Source: a virus
Virus record (IMG/VR): IMGVR_UViG_3300027805_000075
Location: 1-26,488 of that record
Direction: 5' to 3' (one strand)
Length of the DNA stretch: 26,488 nt
Shown here: positions 1 through 7,878 of the stretch, piece by piece
How positions within the stretch are numbered: the first letter of the stretch is position 1
Layout: every line of letters starts with the position of its first letter
The notes under the pieces: generated by a model
Seen by the model: only the letters and a program-made list of their open reading frames with translations
Databases searched by the model: none
Told to the model about the DNA's origin: nothing
Made by a program: the position numbers and the translations under genes

Positions 1-39
1 TTCTTTTTCACACCCGCGAGAAAACAAATTAGACAAAAA

Positions 40-477
40 ATGAGGGGGAGGCCAAAAAAACCAAACGAAATTAAAAAGCTTCAGGGAACTGAGGACAAAC
101 GCTGGCTGCATGAAGAGGTAAAATTCGAAATTGCAAAAATTCCGTTGGAGTTTGGGAAGGATTGGGAAAGCATCAAGGACCTGACGTTTAACCAGCTGCG
201 CGATATTGGCATAGTCGCCAACGTTGACATGGGATTGATTGAAGGCTACGCGAAAGCGTTGGAGCGATATTTCCAAGCAGACGCGCAATTGCGTGCTACG
301 TCGATGGTAACCGAGGAAGGTAAGATATCCCCCTGGTACGATATTGCCGAACGCTCATTGAAGCAAGCCACACAAATCGGCCAACTGTTTGGAATCACAC
401 CAAGCGCACGCGCTAGGATTCCGCAACAACAGCAGCCAGCTAGTAAACTAGAAATTTTAAAGAAAAAAATATCATGA
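40..477 (+). CDS. Terminase small subunit (P27-like)
   Basis: Likely the DNA-recognition subunit of the packaging motor, which binds the packaging site and hands the genome to the large terminase. The first 16 residues read as the GRPKKP...KKLQGT opening typical of the P27 family of phage small terminases, and the 145-residue length fits. A helical middle (about residues 55-120) and a Gln/Lys-rich tail follow. The ATG at 40 overlaps the TGA (41-43) of the HNH gene once the window is closed into a circle, and the gene's own stop overlaps the next ATG at 474. Its place just before the large terminase supports the call. Confidence 0.85.
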   Translation: MRGRPKKPNEIKKLQGTEDKRWLHEEVKFEIAKIPLEFGKDWESIKDLTFNQLRDIGIVANVDMGLIEGYAKALERYFQADAQLRATSMVTEEGKISPWYDIAERSLKQATQIGQLFGITPSARARIPQQQQPASKLEILKKKIS

Positions 478-707
478 AACAATTTGAAATCAAACCGCAG
501 GCAGGCGGTTGGGTAATAACCATCGACGGCTCGGACGTTGACAAGTGGGGCAAGCCAAGCGACACGCCGCACGTGTACCGAAATAAATACCTTGCGCAGT
601 TAGCTGAGCGGTATTTGAAAAATATTACGGTAACGGTTAGCACGGATCACGACAGCACCGACGTGGTGGTAAAATGGAGCAAGCCAAAGCATACGCGGAA
701 AAAGTAA
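474..707 (+). CDS. Small hypothetical protein between the terminase genes
   Basis: A 77-residue protein of unknown function. It starts in an ATGA overlap with the small terminase gene and its last 34 bases overlap the start of the large terminase, so it is translationally embedded in the packaging operon. The sequence is strand-like and polar, with a GGWVITIDGSDVDKWG stretch near the N-terminus and a basic C-terminal end (KPKHTRKK). No signal peptide or membrane segment is visible. The location suggests a packaging accessory role, but that is inference from position only. Confidence 0.6.
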   Translation: MKQFEIKPQAGGWVITIDGSDVDKWGKPSDTPHVYRNKYLAQLAERYLKNITVTVSTDHDSTDVVVKWSKPKHTRKK

Positions 708-2296
708 TAAGCGGCAAGATTGTAGCCGGGCAACTTGTGCGCAATGCGTGCGAGCGGTTTCTTCGCGACCTTAACAGCTGGCAGTTTGAGCAGTCAAATG
801 TTGATCATGCCGTAACGTTTATTCAGGAATTAGAACACACCACAGGCGAGCATGCAGGCCGTAAGTTTATACTTGAGCCATGGCAGTATTTTATTGTGGC
901 CAATCTGTTTGGGTTTGTAAACGACGATGGCACGCGAAGATTTACGCGGGCTTACGTTGAGGTACCGAGAAAAAACGGGAAGTCGACGTTTAGCAGCGCG
1001 CTGATGCTGTATGGATTATTGGCCGACGGCGAACCAGCGGCGCAGGTGTATAGCGCAGCAACGAAGCTCGACCAAGCAATGATGGTATTCGGCGAATCGG
1101 TGCGAGTTTGTCAGAACGTAGATTTTTTGCAGGGCGAAGTCGTTGTAAACAACAGCGTTAACAATCGGCGGATTTTATACGGGCAGAATCTGTATAAGCC
1201 ATTGGAATGGAACCCGAATAAACAGGACGGTTTAAATACTCACTTCGCTTGCATAGACGAATATCACGCTCACCCAAGCGATGACCTATACAACGTAATC
1301 CGTAATAGTATGGGCGCACGCCGTCAGCCGTTGCTGTTCACGATAACGACGGCAGGATTTAATCGCGAATCCCCATGCTACCGTCATCGGCAGTATTGCG
1401 GCAACGTGTTAAACGGCGCGATTCAGGATGATGGCCTGTTTACGATTATTTACAGCTTGGACAGCGGCGACGATTGGACGGACAGGAAAGTTTGGGCAAA
1501 GGCAAATCCGAATTGGGGAATAAGTGTTTACCCGCGGCAATTGGAGCAGGCAGTCAACGAAGCGAGGGAGTTTGTCCACAAGGAGGTTGAGTTTAAAACG
1601 AAGCTGCTTAACGTGTGGACTGATACGGCGGAAACTTGGATTAGCGACAGCGACTGGGCAGCATGTGAGCAGCAGCTTAGTTTATTAGGCGAGCGCTGCT
1701 ATGGTGGATTGGATTTGGCGAGTACGTCGGATTTCTGCGCGTTTAGTTTGTGGTTTCCCGAACACAACGCCGTAAGAACGTGGTATTATTTACCAGAGGC
1801 GGCCATTAAGAAACGGACGGATAACGTAGGCCAGTCATATCAGCAATGGGTGAGGGATGGTTATATCGTGGTAACTGATGGGAACGTAACTGATTACGGA
1901 TTTATAAAGCGGCATATTATGGAGCTGGCCGAAGATTACGACATACAGGATATTAGCTTTGACCGATTTAACGCGTCGCAGTTGGTTATTGAATTGCAAA
2001 ACGAAGGTTTGCCGATGTTTCCATTTGGTCAGGGATTTGTTAGCATGAGCGCGCCGACGAAGGAACTTGAGCGCAAGGTTATGAATCGCGAGTTAAGCCA
2101 TGACGGCAACCCGGTAACGCGGTGGATGTTGGGTAATGTGCTATTGCAATACGATCCTGCTGGCAACGTGAAAGTAAACAAAGCTAAGTCAGGCGACAAA
2201 GTGGACGGCGTGGTTTCGATTATCATGGCGTTGGGCGGGTGCATGATTGAGGCCGCAAAAAATGAGACGCAAGATTTTTGGTTTGTGAAGCTATGA
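674..2296 (+). CDS. Terminase large subunit (ATPase-nuclease)
   Basis: Packaging motor that translocates DNA into the prohead and cuts it. The 540 residues have the layout of the Terminase_1 family. The ATPase half carries Walker A PRKNGKS at 98-104, Walker B FACIDEYH at 191-198 and the coupling motif FTITTAG at 222-228. The nuclease half has an RNase H-like set of acidic residues: D347 in GGLDLAS, D430 in SFDRFN and D511 in DKVDGV. All key residues are present, so it should be active. The start at 674 lies inside the preceding small gene (34-nt overlap); the length and early helical region fit the family. Its stop overlaps the next ATG at 2293. Confidence 0.95.
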   Translation: MEQAKAYAEKVISGKIVAGQLVRNACERFLRDLNSWQFEQSNVDHAVTFIQELEHTTGEHAGRKFILEPWQYFIVANLFGFVNDDGTRRFTRAYVEVPRKNGKSTFSSALMLYGLLADGEPAAQVYSAATKLDQAMMVFGESVRVCQNVDFLQGEVVVNNSVNNRRILYGQNLYKPLEWNPNKQDGLNTHFACIDEYHAHPSDDLYNVIRNSMGARRQPLLFTITTAGFNRESPCYRHRQYCGNVLNGAIQDDGLFTIIYSLDSGDDWTDRKVWAKANPNWGISVYPRQLEQAVNEAREFVHKEVEFKTKLLNVWTDTAETWISDSDWAACEQQLSLLGERCYGGLDLASTSDFCAFSLWFPEHNAVRTWYYLPEAAIKKRTDNVGQSYQQWVRDGYIVVTDGNVTDYGFIKRHIMELAEDYDIQDISFDRFNASQLVIELQNEGLPMFPFGQGFVSMSAPTKELERKVMNRELSHDGNPVTRWMLGNVLLQYDPAGNVKVNKAKSGDKVDGVVSIIMALGGCMIEAAKNETQDFWFVKL

Positions 2297-2490
2297 GGTT
2301 AGAGCTTATATATATCGACGAATACATTAAGCGATATTATGAGCTATTGCCATTACATCCAACCTACGAGAAAGCTTGGGAGGCATTGGAGGCAGAATAT
2401 AAAAACGCCATCGGACGCAACCGATACGCTAACTATGCAACGTTTCGCGTGGTGCTGTGCCGATGGATGAAAATAAATAGACGTTGTTAA
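2293..2490 (+). CDS. Small hypothetical protein after the large terminase
   Basis: A 65-residue protein of unknown function. I start it at the ATG at 2293, which makes an ATGA overlap with the terminase stop, rather than at an upstream in-frame start at 2278 that lies inside the terminase gene. The protein looks helical and aromatic-rich (YIDEYIKRYYELL near the N-terminus), with a basic end. It is the last gene before the gap holding the portal promoter, and its stop codon lies within a GACGTT-GTT-AACGTC hairpin. No family recognised. Confidence 0.55.
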   Translation: MRLELIYIDEYIKRYYELLPLHPTYEKAWEALEAEYKNAIGRNRYANYATFRVVLCRWMKINRRC

Positions 2491-2494
2491 CGTC
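2480..2494 (+). repeat. Perfect inverted repeat overlapping a stop codon
   Basis: GACGTT, three bases, then AACGTC: a perfect 6-bp inverted repeat at the end of the gene stopping at 2490. It overlaps the TTGTTAACG element of the promoter before the portal gene, so it may be an operator or a short RNA hairpin at the gene end. Confidence 0.4.
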
Positions 2495-2520
2495 ATGTAA
2501 GTAATTTAATATTTAATTTG
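2484..2520 (+). promoter_or_regulatory. Candidate Bacteroidota-type promoter for the portal gene
   Basis: TTGTTAACG at 2484-2492, exactly 20 nt, then TTAATTTG at 2513-2520, which differs at one base from the TAnnTTTG -7 consensus. The box ends 4 nt before the ATG at 2525. The same arrangement recurs before the gene at 13234. The gap has no Shine-Dalgarno sequence. Confidence 0.55.
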
Positions 2521-2524
2521 TATT

Positions 2525-3799
2525 ATGCAATTTCGGCTTTGGCCATCTAAGACAGAGAAACGTAGCAGCCTATCAGCGCCGCCTGACTGGTTAGTCAATA
2601 CGCTATCGAATATATTTGGTATTCAAACCAAGTCGGGCGCGGCTGTTAACGAAAATACAGCGCTATCTATTAGCAGTGTTCACGCTTGCGTGAGAGTTAT
2701 AAGCGACGGCATAGCAGGATTGAGCTTGAAGCTTTACAAGGACGACGGAGCAAATAAGACGCAGATAACTAATAATTACGCGGCGGCGTTATTGAACGAT
2801 CCTAACAGTTATCAAACCAAATTTGATTTTATCAAATACATGGTGGGGCAGTTGGTTTTAAAGGGCAACGCATACGCATTTATTAATCGCGACGCGCGGT
2901 TTATAGCATACGAATTGCATCCAATCCGCAGCGAATACGTCGAGCCGATTATTGAAAACGGCCAATTATTTTACCGCGTTACAATGAAAGGTTACCCGCC
3001 AATGGTTCCGTCTACAGACATGCTGCATTTTAAAGGGCTATGTACTGATAACCCATTGAAAGGTAAAAATCCTATACAGGTTCACGCTGAAAGTTTGGGC
3101 ATTGATTTGGCAGCGATTAGCAGCAGCGCAGGCGTTTACAAAAATGGAGTTTTAAAATTTCTGTTAACAAGCGACGCGGTAATTAAGCCAGAGCAAGCGG
3201 CGAATTTAAAAAATAGCTTAGACGATGTTATCCAAGGCCAAGCGCGCAGCACGGTGTTGCCCAATGGTATTAAGATGGAGAAATTAAGTTTAAGCCCAGA
3301 GGAAGCGCAGTATATTGAGCAGCGTAAATTTTCAGCGCAGGAAATAGCGCGCATGTTTGGCGTCCCTGCTTCCATGATTGGAGCAAGCGACGGCGGTATT
3401 AAATCAAGCGTTGAACAGGAGTTTCAGGATTTTTATGCGCGGACGTTGTTAGCGTATGCGATTAACATTGAACAGGAAATGGGGCGCAAGCTGTTGACCG
3501 AGCAGGACAAACAAACAGACTATTTTAAATTTAATTTTAACTCATTGCTAAGAGCAACGGCAAACGATCGCGCCGATTTTTATAACAAAGGCATACGCGG
3601 CGGCTGGTTATCACCAAACGAAGCACGGATGTTCGAGGATATGAATGGCTACGGCGAAGGCGCTGGCTACATGGTTGAATCTAATCTAATCCCAGCGGAG
3701 CAGATGGGTGCATACATGGACGCTAAGATAATTAACTTAACAAATAAGGCATTGAATAACAACAACCCGACAGGGGATAACAACAATACACAAGCGTGA
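2525..3799 (+). CDS. Portal protein (HK97 family)
   Basis: Forms the dodecameric ring at the unique capsid vertex through which DNA enters and to which the tail joins. The 424-residue length and the stretch around residues 42-70 (ENTALSISSVHACVRVISDG, followed by ...GLSLKLYK) are characteristic of the HK97/phage_portal family, as is the central FSAQEIARMFGVPASMIG segment. The C-terminal 20 residues are Asn-rich and low in complexity. The ATG at 2525 follows a promoter-like box by 4 nt and has no SD. The gene ends in a one-base overlap (TGATG) with the protease gene, consistent with coupled expression of the head module. Confidence 0.95.
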   Translation: MQFRLWPSKTEKRSSLSAPPDWLVNTLSNIFGIQTKSGAAVNENTALSISSVHACVRVISDGIAGLSLKLYKDDGANKTQITNNYAAALLNDPNSYQTKFDFIKYMVGQLVLKGNAYAFINRDARFIAYELHPIRSEYVEPIIENGQLFYRVTMKGYPPMVPSTDMLHFKGLCTDNPLKGKNPIQVHAESLGIDLAAISSSAGVYKNGVLKFLLTSDAVIKPEQAANLKNSLDDVIQGQARSTVLPNGIKMEKLSLSPEEAQYIEQRKFSAQEIARMFGVPASMIGASDGGIKSSVEQEFQDFYARTLLAYAINIEQEMGRKLLTEQDKQTDYFKFNFNSLLRATANDRADFYNKGIRGGWLSPNEARMFEDMNGYGEGAGYMVESNLIPAEQMGAYMDAKIINLTNKALNNNNPTGDNNNTQA

Positions 3800-4407
3800 T
3801 GAAAGAAAAACGCACCATAACAGGAACAATAAATTACAGAGCCGAAGGCGAGAACATGCCAACGCAGTTGGGCGGCATTGCTGCGGTGGTAAACAGCGCA
3901 ACCGATTTGGGCTACTTCGAGGAAGTAATAGCACCGGGCGCGTTTGATTATGCGCTTAGTAAGGATTACGATATTCGCTGCTTATTTAACCACGAAAGCG
4001 AACTAATATTAGGCCGCACCAAGGCGAACACTTGCAAGGTGTTTGTAAACGCTCAGGGGAATTTGGAATACACTTGGGTACCTGATTACGAAAACCCCAC
4101 ACACGTAAGCGTAGTGCGTTCAATTATGCGCGGAGATATTACGCAGTCAAGCTTTGCGTTTACAATCCGTGAGCAAGTTTGGACAGAATCCGAAAAGTAC
4201 GGAACAATGGGTAAGCGCGTGGTGAACGTTATCGAAGATTTATTCGACGTTAGCCCTGTGACATATCCAGCCTACGAAGAAACCGAAGCCGATGCGCGCA
4301 GTATTTTGAAAATGCGCGACGAGGAAAGAGAGATAAGCGACGCCGAGCAATCAAAGGCGGACGCGGATATAATTAAATTGATTGCAATAAGATATAAAAA
4401 CTATTAA
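3799..4407 (+). CDS. Prohead protease (HK97 family, U35)
   Basis: Serine protease that removes the scaffold part of the capsid protein during head maturation. The 202-residue sequence has the family core: GYFEEVIAPGAFDYAL, then the histidine in LFNHES (H65), and the QSSFAF motif with the catalytic serine at S117 or S118. The last 40 residues are charged and helical and probably self-cleaved. I chose the ATG at 3799, giving a TGATG junction with the portal stop, over the GTG one codon earlier. It sits between portal and capsid genes as in HK97. Confidence 0.92.
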   Translation: MKEKRTITGTINYRAEGENMPTQLGGIAAVVNSATDLGYFEEVIAPGAFDYALSKDYDIRCLFNHESELILGRTKANTCKVFVNAQGNLEYTWVPDYENPTHVSVVRSIMRGDITQSSFAFTIREQVWTESEKYGTMGKRVVNVIEDLFDVSPVTYPAYEETEADARSILKMRDEEREISDAEQSKADADIIKLIAIRYKNY

Positions 4408-4408
4408 A

Positions 4409-5725
4409 ATGAAAAACATAAAAGCACTTAAAGAAGAGCGCGGCAGCTTGTTAGACGAGTTAGCTGGCTTGCAGAATGTTATCGAGCGTGAAGCTCGCAG
4501 CATGAGCGAAAAAGAAACTTCCAGATTATCTGAAATCGAAGCCCGTTTATCGGCTATCGCTTCCGAGGTTGAGAAGTTGGAAAAATTGCAAACCCTTGCC
4601 GCTCAGGCTGCTGGTAACAGCGCGAGCCGTAGCGAAGAAAAGGAGAAGTCAAAAATGAAGGAGCAGTATAGCTTCAAACGTGCTATGGAGATGGCTATCA
4701 GCGGCCGTCGCGATGGTATCGAAGGCGAGTTTAACGCAATCGCTGCTGAAGAATATCAGCGCAGCGGTGTTTCTGTTTCTGCTCATTCTGTAAAAATTCC
4801 TTCCGAGGTTTTCAAGCGTGACATGACTGCAACCGGTGGAAGCTCAGGCTCTGAGGGTGGAGTAAATATCCAAACTTCAGTAGGTTCAATTATCGACGTG
4901 TTGCTTCCTAAGACCGTATTGCGCGGATTAGGCGTTCAGCAATTGAGCAACTTGGTTGGCAACTTAGACCTTCCAACTGCAAGCACTTTGCCTTCTGCTG
5001 GATGGAACACAGAAAACGGAACAGCTACCGAGAAAAGCCCTGCTTTCTCTAAGGTGACTTTTAGCCCTAAGCGTTTGGCTGCTTACATTCAAGTTTCTAA
5101 CCAGTTAATGTTGCAGTCAAGCAACAGCATCGACGCTTACGTTCGTAACTGGTTATTGCAGGCTATGGCTCAGAGCTTGGAATCTGCTGCTATTAAGGGC
5201 GGTGGTTCTAACGAGCCGACTGGTATTATCGCTAACAGCAGCGTGAACGTAGTTTATGCAGGTGGTGCTACTTCAAATTCAACAAACGCCAACGGTGCTG
5301 CACCTGTGTGGGCTGACGTTGTTAACTTGATGAAAGCAGTTGAAAACGCCAACGGCGATGGAGTTGCTTATTTGACTAACCCATTGGTTAAAGCTAAATT
5401 GCAGACAACCCCACGTCAATCAAGCGGCGTTGAAGGTAATTTCATTTGGCCTGCTGGTGGTTCTGAATTGAACGGTTACCCTGTAGCTACTTCAACTTTG
5501 GTTCCTTCCAACTTAACTAAAGGTTCTTCCTCTACATTAAGCGCTGCTATTTTCGGAGATTTCTCTAAGATGGCTTTGGCTTCATGGGGTGGAATGGAAT
5601 TGACCGTTGACCCATATAGCGGCGCAACTGCTGGTTTGACCAACGTTGTGTTGAACGCTTACATGGATTGCAATTTATTACAGCCTGCGGCTTTCGCAGT
5701 ATGTAAGGACATCGTAGCCCAATAA
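4409..5725 (+). CDS. Major capsid protein (HK97 fold)
   Basis: Builds the icosahedral shell. The 438 residues start with a charged coiled coil (about 1-66), the internal scaffolding delta domain that the upstream protease should remove, then a linker around 67-95 and the HK97-type shell domain with its GGSSGSEGG loop. Length fits a Phage_capsid protein with a built-in scaffold. The start is one base after the protease stop, preceded by an A/T-rich leader without SD, as is usual for strongly expressed Bacteroidota genes. Codon choice differs visibly from the flanking genes (many GCT, CGT, TCT and TTC codons instead of GCG, CGC and AGC), in line with very high expression. Confidence 0.95.
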   Translation: MKNIKALKEERGSLLDELAGLQNVIEREARSMSEKETSRLSEIEARLSAIASEVEKLEKLQTLAAQAAGNSASRSEEKEKSKMKEQYSFKRAMEMAISGRRDGIEGEFNAIAAEEYQRSGVSVSAHSVKIPSEVFKRDMTATGGSSGSEGGVNIQTSVGSIIDVLLPKTVLRGLGVQQLSNLVGNLDLPTASTLPSAGWNTENGTATEKSPAFSKVTFSPKRLAAYIQVSNQLMLQSSNSIDAYVRNWLLQAMAQSLESAAIKGGGSNEPTGIIANSSVNVVYAGGATSNSTNANGAAPVWADVVNLMKAVENANGDGVAYLTNPLVKAKLQTTPRQSSGVEGNFIWPAGGSELNGYPVATSTLVPSNLTKGSSSTLSAAIFGDFSKMALASWGGMELTVDPYSGATAGLTNVVLNAYMDCNLLQPAAFAVCKDIVAQ

Positions 5726-5733
5726 GAACGTGG

Positions 5734-5750
5734 CGCGGCCGTTATCCGCG
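5734..5750 (+). repeat. Short GC hairpin after the capsid gene
   Basis: CGCGG at 5734-5738 and CCGCG at 5746-5750 with a 7-nt loop, 8 nt after the capsid stop codon. No U-run follows, so it is not a standard terminator. It may protect the 3' end of the capsid message. Confidence 0.4.
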
Positions 5751-5752
5751 TG

Positions 5753-5782
5753 CGGTGCTGGTGGTTAATTCTGCCAGCATCG
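5753..5782 (+). repeat. Strong hairpin after the capsid gene
   Basis: A 9-bp stem (5753-5761 with 5774-5782, one G-T pair) and a 12-nt loop, immediately downstream of the smaller hairpin. It ends 7 nt before the ATG at 5790, so it could stabilise capsid mRNA or reduce translation of the next gene. No T-run follows. Confidence 0.45.
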
Positions 5783-5789
5783 GCCAATT

Positions 5790-5969
5790 ATGAAAGTAAG
5801 ATTTTTGACCAACCCAACCGGCAAGTGGAATTTATCCTATAGCCTTGGCGAAGTTGTTGAATTAGAAACGAAACAGGCCGAGCTGCTTATTGAAGCGGGC
5901 GACGCTGTATTGGTGGAAGAGGCCAAGCCGAAAAAAGTAAAGCCAATTAATCCCGAAGAGGGCGACTAA
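5790..5969 (+). CDS. Small head-associated protein downstream of capsid
   Basis: A 59-residue protein. It begins MKVRFLTNPTGKWNLSYSLG and continues with a VVELETKQAELLIEAGDAVLVEE segment, then an acidic/basic tail. Short proteins with this pattern (a beta start, then a helix ending in an EAGDAV-like turn) commonly follow capsid genes in HK97-type phages and prophages, in my recollection, but no function is firmly assigned. Its TAA overlaps the next ATG (TAATG at 5967-5971), which supports it being translated. The two hairpins just upstream may set its level relative to capsid protein. Confidence 0.7.
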   Translation: MKVRFLTNPTGKWNLSYSLGEVVELETKQAELLIEAGDAVLVEEAKPKKVKPINPEEGD

Positions 5970-6622
5970 TGATTACAGGAAAACGCATTATATCCTATAG
6001 CAACGCCGCTACTGATTACGTTTCATTAACGGAAGCGAAGCAGCATTTGCGCGTAACGTCCACAAGCGACGATACATATATCAGTAATTTGATTATGATG
6101 GCTGTAGATGCGTGCAGCCAATACCTTGGCTATAGCGTGCGTAAGGCATCGGTTCAGTATGGGTTCGATAATTTGGTGGGGCAGCCTGCAATTATGAATC
6201 CAGTTAACGGAACGGAGCAGCCTATAGGTAATTTGCTGCGCATACCCGGAAGAGTTTTGAGTTTAACAAACGTACAATATGTTGACGACAATAATACTGC
6301 GCAGGCGTTTACTGATTATATTGTATCGCCTCAGCCGTTGGGTAGCTATGGCCGCACCTTATTTATAACGGATGCACCAAGTTCAACGACCGACGACACT
6401 ACCAAATATTTGGTAACCGTTACAGAAGGATTTGAGCCGCCATCGGCTACGGGTGTAGATGCGAGCGACATCATGCCGCAGTCAATTAAGTTCGCCGCGC
6501 TGTTATTGGTGGGGCAGTACTACGATAATAGGCAGTCGATTGTGGTAGGTACGATTCAGAGTAAAATGGATTTCGGATTGCATTATTTGCTTGATCCTTA
6601 TAAGGCAAATTATTTCATATGA
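5969..6622 (+). CDS. Head-tail connector (gp6-like/phiE125 gp8-like)
   Basis: Adaptor ring that docks beneath the portal. The 217 residues contain the connector signature near residues 20-55, VSLTEAKQHLRV followed by DDTYISNLIMMAVDACSQYLG, which is the helical core of gp6-like connectors; the rest is beta-rich, as in longer phiE125 gp8-type members. The start is in a TAATG overlap with the preceding small gene and the stop overlaps the next gene by 4 nt. The order capsid, connector, closure, tail completion, tail tube is conserved in this phage type. Confidence 0.85.
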   Translation: MITGKRIISYSNAATDYVSLTEAKQHLRVTSTSDDTYISNLIMMAVDACSQYLGYSVRKASVQYGFDNLVGQPAIMNPVNGTEQPIGNLLRIPGRVLSLTNVQYVDDNNTAQAFTDYIVSPQPLGSYGRTLFITDAPSSTTDDTTKYLVTVTEGFEPPSATGVDASDIMPQSIKFAALLLVGQYYDNRQSIVVGTIQSKMDFGLHYLLDPYKANYFI

Positions 6623-6939
6623 ACGCGGGTAAATTTGACGAGCTTATCAGCTTGCAATCCTATACTACGGCAACCGACAGCGCCACAGGTGAAAAGCTAC
6701 AGACGTGGGCGCAGTATGCGACAGAGTGGGCGCAAGTTGTGGAAGCTCCTGCGGGCATTGAGCAAGTCAACGGCGACCGACGCGAACATAAACAAACGGT
6801 GGATTTTACAATCCGCTACAATGGGAGCGTAAGCGTTTACAACCGCATCGAATGGGGTGGGCAATATTTTAATATTATTAATATTCAGGATTTGCAGCGC
6901 CGCATGTATTTAAAGCTTCAAACCGAGTTGACCAAGTGA
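6619..6939 (+). CDS. Head closure / head-tail joining protein
   Basis: A 106-residue beta protein matching the head-tail joining family (SPP1 gp16-like): MNAGKFDELISLQS at the start, ATDSATGEKLQTW in the middle, and a WGGQYFNIINIQDLQRRMYLKL end, all typical of this small beta-barrel. It would seal the connector after packaging. Start overlaps the previous stop by 4 nt (ATGA) and the stop overlaps a GTG start of the next gene. Confidence 0.85.
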   Translation: MNAGKFDELISLQSYTTATDSATGEKLQTWAQYATEWAQVVEAPAGIEQVNGDRREHKQTVDFTIRYNGSVSVYNRIEWGGQYFNIINIQDLQRRMYLKLQTELTK

Positions 6940-7370
6940 ATAAAGTTACTGGCATTGAGGACACAATAAAAGCGCTGAAAGCAGTAGGCGCAAGCATTGA
7001 AGGTAAGGAGTTACAGGACGTTATGCGAGGCGAAGGCCGTAAGGTAATAGCCACGGCAAAAAGTTTGGTTCCCGCTGACAGCGGCGACCTGCGCGATTCG
7101 ATTGGTTTTATTACGAGCAAAGACGATAAATTTAAAAGTTCGGTGTTAATTGGCACGCGCCGAAATTATTACAACCATTATTTGGGGGTAATGTACGAAT
7201 TTGGAACAGCGCCAAGAATACAAAAAAACGGGCGGTATACCGGTACGATTGAGCCGCGGCCATTTATGCGCCCTGCATTGGATAAAAATAAGCAGTCGAT
7301 TGTTAACGGCATATTTAAAGGCGTTTCAAAAATTGTAACTAATTTAGCAAAAAAATATAATTTAGAATAA
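6936..7370 (+). CDS. Tail completion protein (HK97 gp10-like)
   Basis: A 144-residue protein with the HK97 gp10 pattern: a helix of 'GIEDTIKALKAVGASI' type, VIATAKSLVPADSGDLRDSI at about 39-58, then the YGTAP-like region (YEFGTAPRIQKNGRY) and a C-terminal ERPF-like EPRPFMRPALDKNK. It sits at the head-proximal end of the tail. The start is GTG, chosen because it forms a GTGA overlap with the upstream stop and the next in-frame methionine is about 29 residues later, inside the conserved fold. Confidence 0.88.
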   Translation: MNKVTGIEDTIKALKAVGASIEGKELQDVMRGEGRKVIATAKSLVPADSGDLRDSIGFITSKDDKFKSSVLIGTRRNYYNHYLGVMYEFGTAPRIQKNGRYTGTIEPRPFMRPALDKNKQSIVNGIFKGVSKIVTNLAKKYNLE

Positions 7371-7371
7371 C

Positions 7372-7806
7372 ATGGCAACCACAGGACCAGTAAACGGCAC
7401 GCTAATCGCAATTTATAAAGACATCAGCGGCACACTTACCAAAATTGCAAACGCTACTTCAAACAGCTTCGATATTACGGCCGACATGATCGACGTAACT
7501 TCGAAAGATAGCGCAGGCTGGAAAGAATTTATAACCGGTGAAAAAGGTTACACACTATCAATTGAAGGTATTTTTGAAGAGGATGGCAGCGTAGGCGCTG
7601 GCGCATTGTCTTGGAAAGATGTAATAACCGACCTTACCGCAGGTACTTCCGTTACTATTGTAATGACCAGCAACGTAAGCGGCGACCTAAAATTGAGCGG
7701 AGCTGCATTTTTCAGTAACTTGAATTTGTCAGCACCGAACAACGACAAAGCTACCTTCACCGCTACCATTCAAGGAACTGGCGCGTTGACCGTAGGCGTT
7801 ATCTAA
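7372..7806 (+). CDS. Major tail tube protein
   Basis: Polymerises into the tail tube. The 144-residue, beta-rich, Thr/Ser/Gly-rich sequence resembles the TP901-1-type major tail protein: a TLIAIYKDISG start, MIDVTSKDSAGWKEFITGEK at about residues 38-57, and an FTATIQGTGAL end. The spacing after the tail completion gene is one base. A hairpin with a T-rich tail follows the stop at 7838, so the transcript carrying the abundant head and tube proteins probably ends there. Confidence 0.88.
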   Translation: MATTGPVNGTLIAIYKDISGTLTKIANATSNSFDITADMIDVTSKDSAGWKEFITGEKGYTLSIEGIFEEDGSVGAGALSWKDVITDLTAGTSVTIVMTSNVSGDLKLSGAAFFSNLNLSAPNNDKATFTATIQGTGALTVGVI

Positions 7807-7837
7807 TATTTACCATTGGTTGGTTTTCATAATGAAT

Positions 7838-7866
7838 AGCCCCGCTATATGTGGGGCTTTTGTTGT
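7838..7866 (+). terminator. Rho-independent terminator after the tail tube gene
   Basis: AGCCCC at 7838-7843 pairs with GGGGCT at 7853-7858 around a 9-nt loop, followed by TTTGTTGTT. It separates the abundant head and tube genes from the tail chaperone genes. A new -7 box starts one base beyond it at 7867. Confidence 0.75.
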
Positions 7867-7874
7867 TATATTTG
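7867..7874 (+). promoter_or_regulatory. Candidate promoter -7 box before the tail chaperone
   Basis: TATATTTG is an exact match to the Bacteroidota TAnnTTTG -7 element and ends 4 nt before the ATG at 7879, predicting a leaderless or near-leaderless message. No clear -33 TTG is visible because the terminator hairpin occupies that position. Confidence 0.55.
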
Positions 7875-7878
7875 CATC

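Noticed and set aside
3796-3801. GTG at 3796 as start of the prohead protease
   Set aside because: The ATG at 3799 gives the usual overlap with the portal stop and loses only one residue.
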